From: an uncultured Hyphomicrobiales bacterium
GTDB taxonomy: Bacteria; Pseudomonadota; Alphaproteobacteria; Rhizobiales; Xanthobacteraceae
Direction: 5' to 3'
DNA length: 7,012 bases
Assembly (NCBI GenBank): GCA_903891395.1
Contig: CAITEM010000301.1
Location: 1-7,012 of the forward strand
In this document: positions 6,391 through 7,012 of the stretch, one piece after another
Layout of the letters: each line of letters opens with the position of its first letter
How positions within the stretch are numbered: position 1 is the stretch's first letter
Notes under the pieces: generated by a model
Seen by the model: the letters and a program-made list of their open reading frames with translations, nothing else
What the model was told of the DNA's origin: nothing
Database searches by the model: none
Translations under genes and position numbers: made by a program

Positions 6391-6440
6391 CTTGGATGGT
6401 GTAAGCTGATTCGCCAACGATTCAAAGAGTCTAGATACCA

Positions 6441-7012
6441 CTAGAGGCGAATGCGTAATTTATTGGCGAGTTCGCCGATAATACCGCGCCGGAACAACAA
6501 CACGCAGGCGACGAAAATCACGCCCTGAATCACCAGCACCCACTCGCCCAGCGCCGCCAGTTTGTACTGCATGATCAGGATCACGAACGAGCCGACGATG
6601 GGCCCGAAAATGGTGCCCAGCCCGCCAACCAAAGTCATCAGCACGACCTCGCCCGACATCGGCCAGTTGACGTCGGTCAGCGAGGCCAGTTGCAGCACGA
6701 TGGCCTTTGTGGAACCGGCCAGGCCCGCCAGTGTCGCCGACAGGACAAAGGCAACCAGTTTGTAGCGGTCAGTCTTATAGCCGAGCGAAATCGCGCGCTG
6801 CTCGTTCTCGCGGATCGCTTTCAACACTTCGCCGAACGGCGAATGGATGATGCGGTAGATGAACAGAAAGCCGGCGAGAAAGATCACCAGCACGACGACG
6901 TACATCGCCATGTCGTTTTTCAGGTCGATCAGGCCGAACAGATGACCGCGCGGCACCGCCTGGATGCCATCCTCTCCGCCGGTGAACTTCGCCTGCAACG
7001 CGAAGAAGAACA
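6441..7012 (-). CDS. livM: Branched-chain amino acid ABC transporter permease, LivM type, C-terminal part (5' truncated by window edge)
   Basis: Inner-membrane permease of a high-affinity ABC importer of the Liv/HAAT class, which works with LivH, the ATPases LivG/LivF and a periplasmic binding protein. 189 residues are visible; the family is usually 300-430, so the N-terminal half lies beyond the window. The frame is open to the edge and the TTG at 6998 is internal. Diagnostic features are the LTGGeDGi-like motif (FTGGEDGIQAVPRG) and the cytoplasmic loop that contacts the ATPases, SPFGEVLKAIRENEQRAISLGY followed by KLVAFVLSATLAGLAG. Several transmembrane helices follow, including a Gly-rich segment LVGGLGTIFGPIVGS and a hydrophobic C-terminal helix ending in basic residues. 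Substrates of this class include amino acids, amides, urea and aromatic acids, so branched-chain amino acids are the default name rather than proven. The neighbouring liv genes should be to the right, outside the window. Confidence 0.93.
   Translation of the reverse strand, partial: FFFALQAKFTGGEDGIQAVPRGHLFGLIDLKNDMAMYVVVLVIFLAGFLFIYRIIHSPFGEVLKAIRENEQRAISLGYKTDRYKLVAFVLSATLAGLAGSTKAIVLQLASLTDVNWPMSGEVVLMTLVGGLGTIFGPIVGSFVILIMQYKLAALGEWVLVIQGVIFVACVLLFRRGIIGELANKLRIRL

Larger units (their letters stand above)
6290..6440. promoter_or_regulatory. Intergenic region with clustered GANTC sites, probable control region of the minus-strand unit
   Basis: This 151-base non-coding stretch lies between the end of the livM-type gene and the start of the TIGR03809-like gene, both on the minus strand, so the promoter of the downstream unit is expected here. 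It holds six GANTC sites at 6311-6315, 6327-6331, 6337-6341, 6408-6412, 6419-6423 and 6427-6431. GANTC is the CcrM methylation target in alphaproteobacteria. Three of the sites have the flanks YGAKTCG on one strand (6310-6316, 6326-6332, 6407-6413), as reported for GcrA-responsive promoters. A TTGACG element on the minus strand overlaps the first site and could be a -35 box, but no convincing -10 follows. The GANTC pattern is visible directly; the regulatory role is inference. Confidence 0.5.

Noticed and set aside
6290..6440. Replication origin
   Set aside because: Only one perfect DnaA box, no AT-rich element, and no origin-associated neighbours; the signals fit a regulated promoter better.
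6430..6445. Inverted repeat TCTAG-6-CTAGA at the livM stop as a terminator
   Set aside because: Arms of only five bases, AT-rich, and no T-run on the minus strand after it.

Overview
The window is GC-rich, densely coded bacterial chromosome. Single-subunit methylmalonyl-CoA mutase with MeaB, a DUF3750 protein, a small protein resembling a Bradyrhizobium/Rhodopseudomonas family, and a cluster of GANTC sites (the CcrM methylation target) together suggest an alphaproteobacterium of the Hyphomicrobiales (Rhizobiales). This placement is inferred from protein resemblance and composition, not from a marker gene.

Layout. Bases 3-4443 hold five tightly packed plus-strand genes: the C-terminal 403 residues of methylmalonyl-CoA mutase, a secreted DUF3298/RsiV-like protein, the GTPase chaperone MeaB, a pyroglutamyl-peptidase-like protein and a membrane-anchored DUF3750 protein. 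Two junctions overlap (GTGA and TGATG) and the other gaps are 33 and 27 bases, so one transcription unit is plausible. Bases 4568-6289 hold a convergent minus-strand unit, in order of transcription: an 88-residue TIGR03809-like protein, a small exported c-type cytochrome (4-base ATGA overlap) and a YqjM-type Old Yellow Enzyme. The 124-base gap between the convergent units contains what looks like the first ~31 codons of a drug/metabolite-type (EamA) permease, in frame just behind the OYE stop. Bases 6441-7012 are the C-terminal part of a LivM-type branched-chain amino acid permease, also on the minus strand.

How the genes work together. Mutase and MeaB form a clear functional pair: B12-dependent conversion of methylmalonyl-CoA to succinyl-CoA (propionate, odd-chain and branched-chain amino acid breakdown) and the GTPase that protects and reloads that mutase. 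The other genes have no firm link to this pathway. The cytochrome and the flavin reductase could share a redox role, but that is inferred from operon structure only.

The most unusual stretch is the 151-base intergenic region 6290-6440 upstream of the minus-strand unit. It carries six GANTC sites within 121 bases, a perfect DnaA box (TTATCCACA on the minus strand) and several short palindromes, suggesting possible cell-cycle or methylation-linked control. I found no tRNA, rRNA, CRISPR array, insertion sequence or obviously new multi-gene system.
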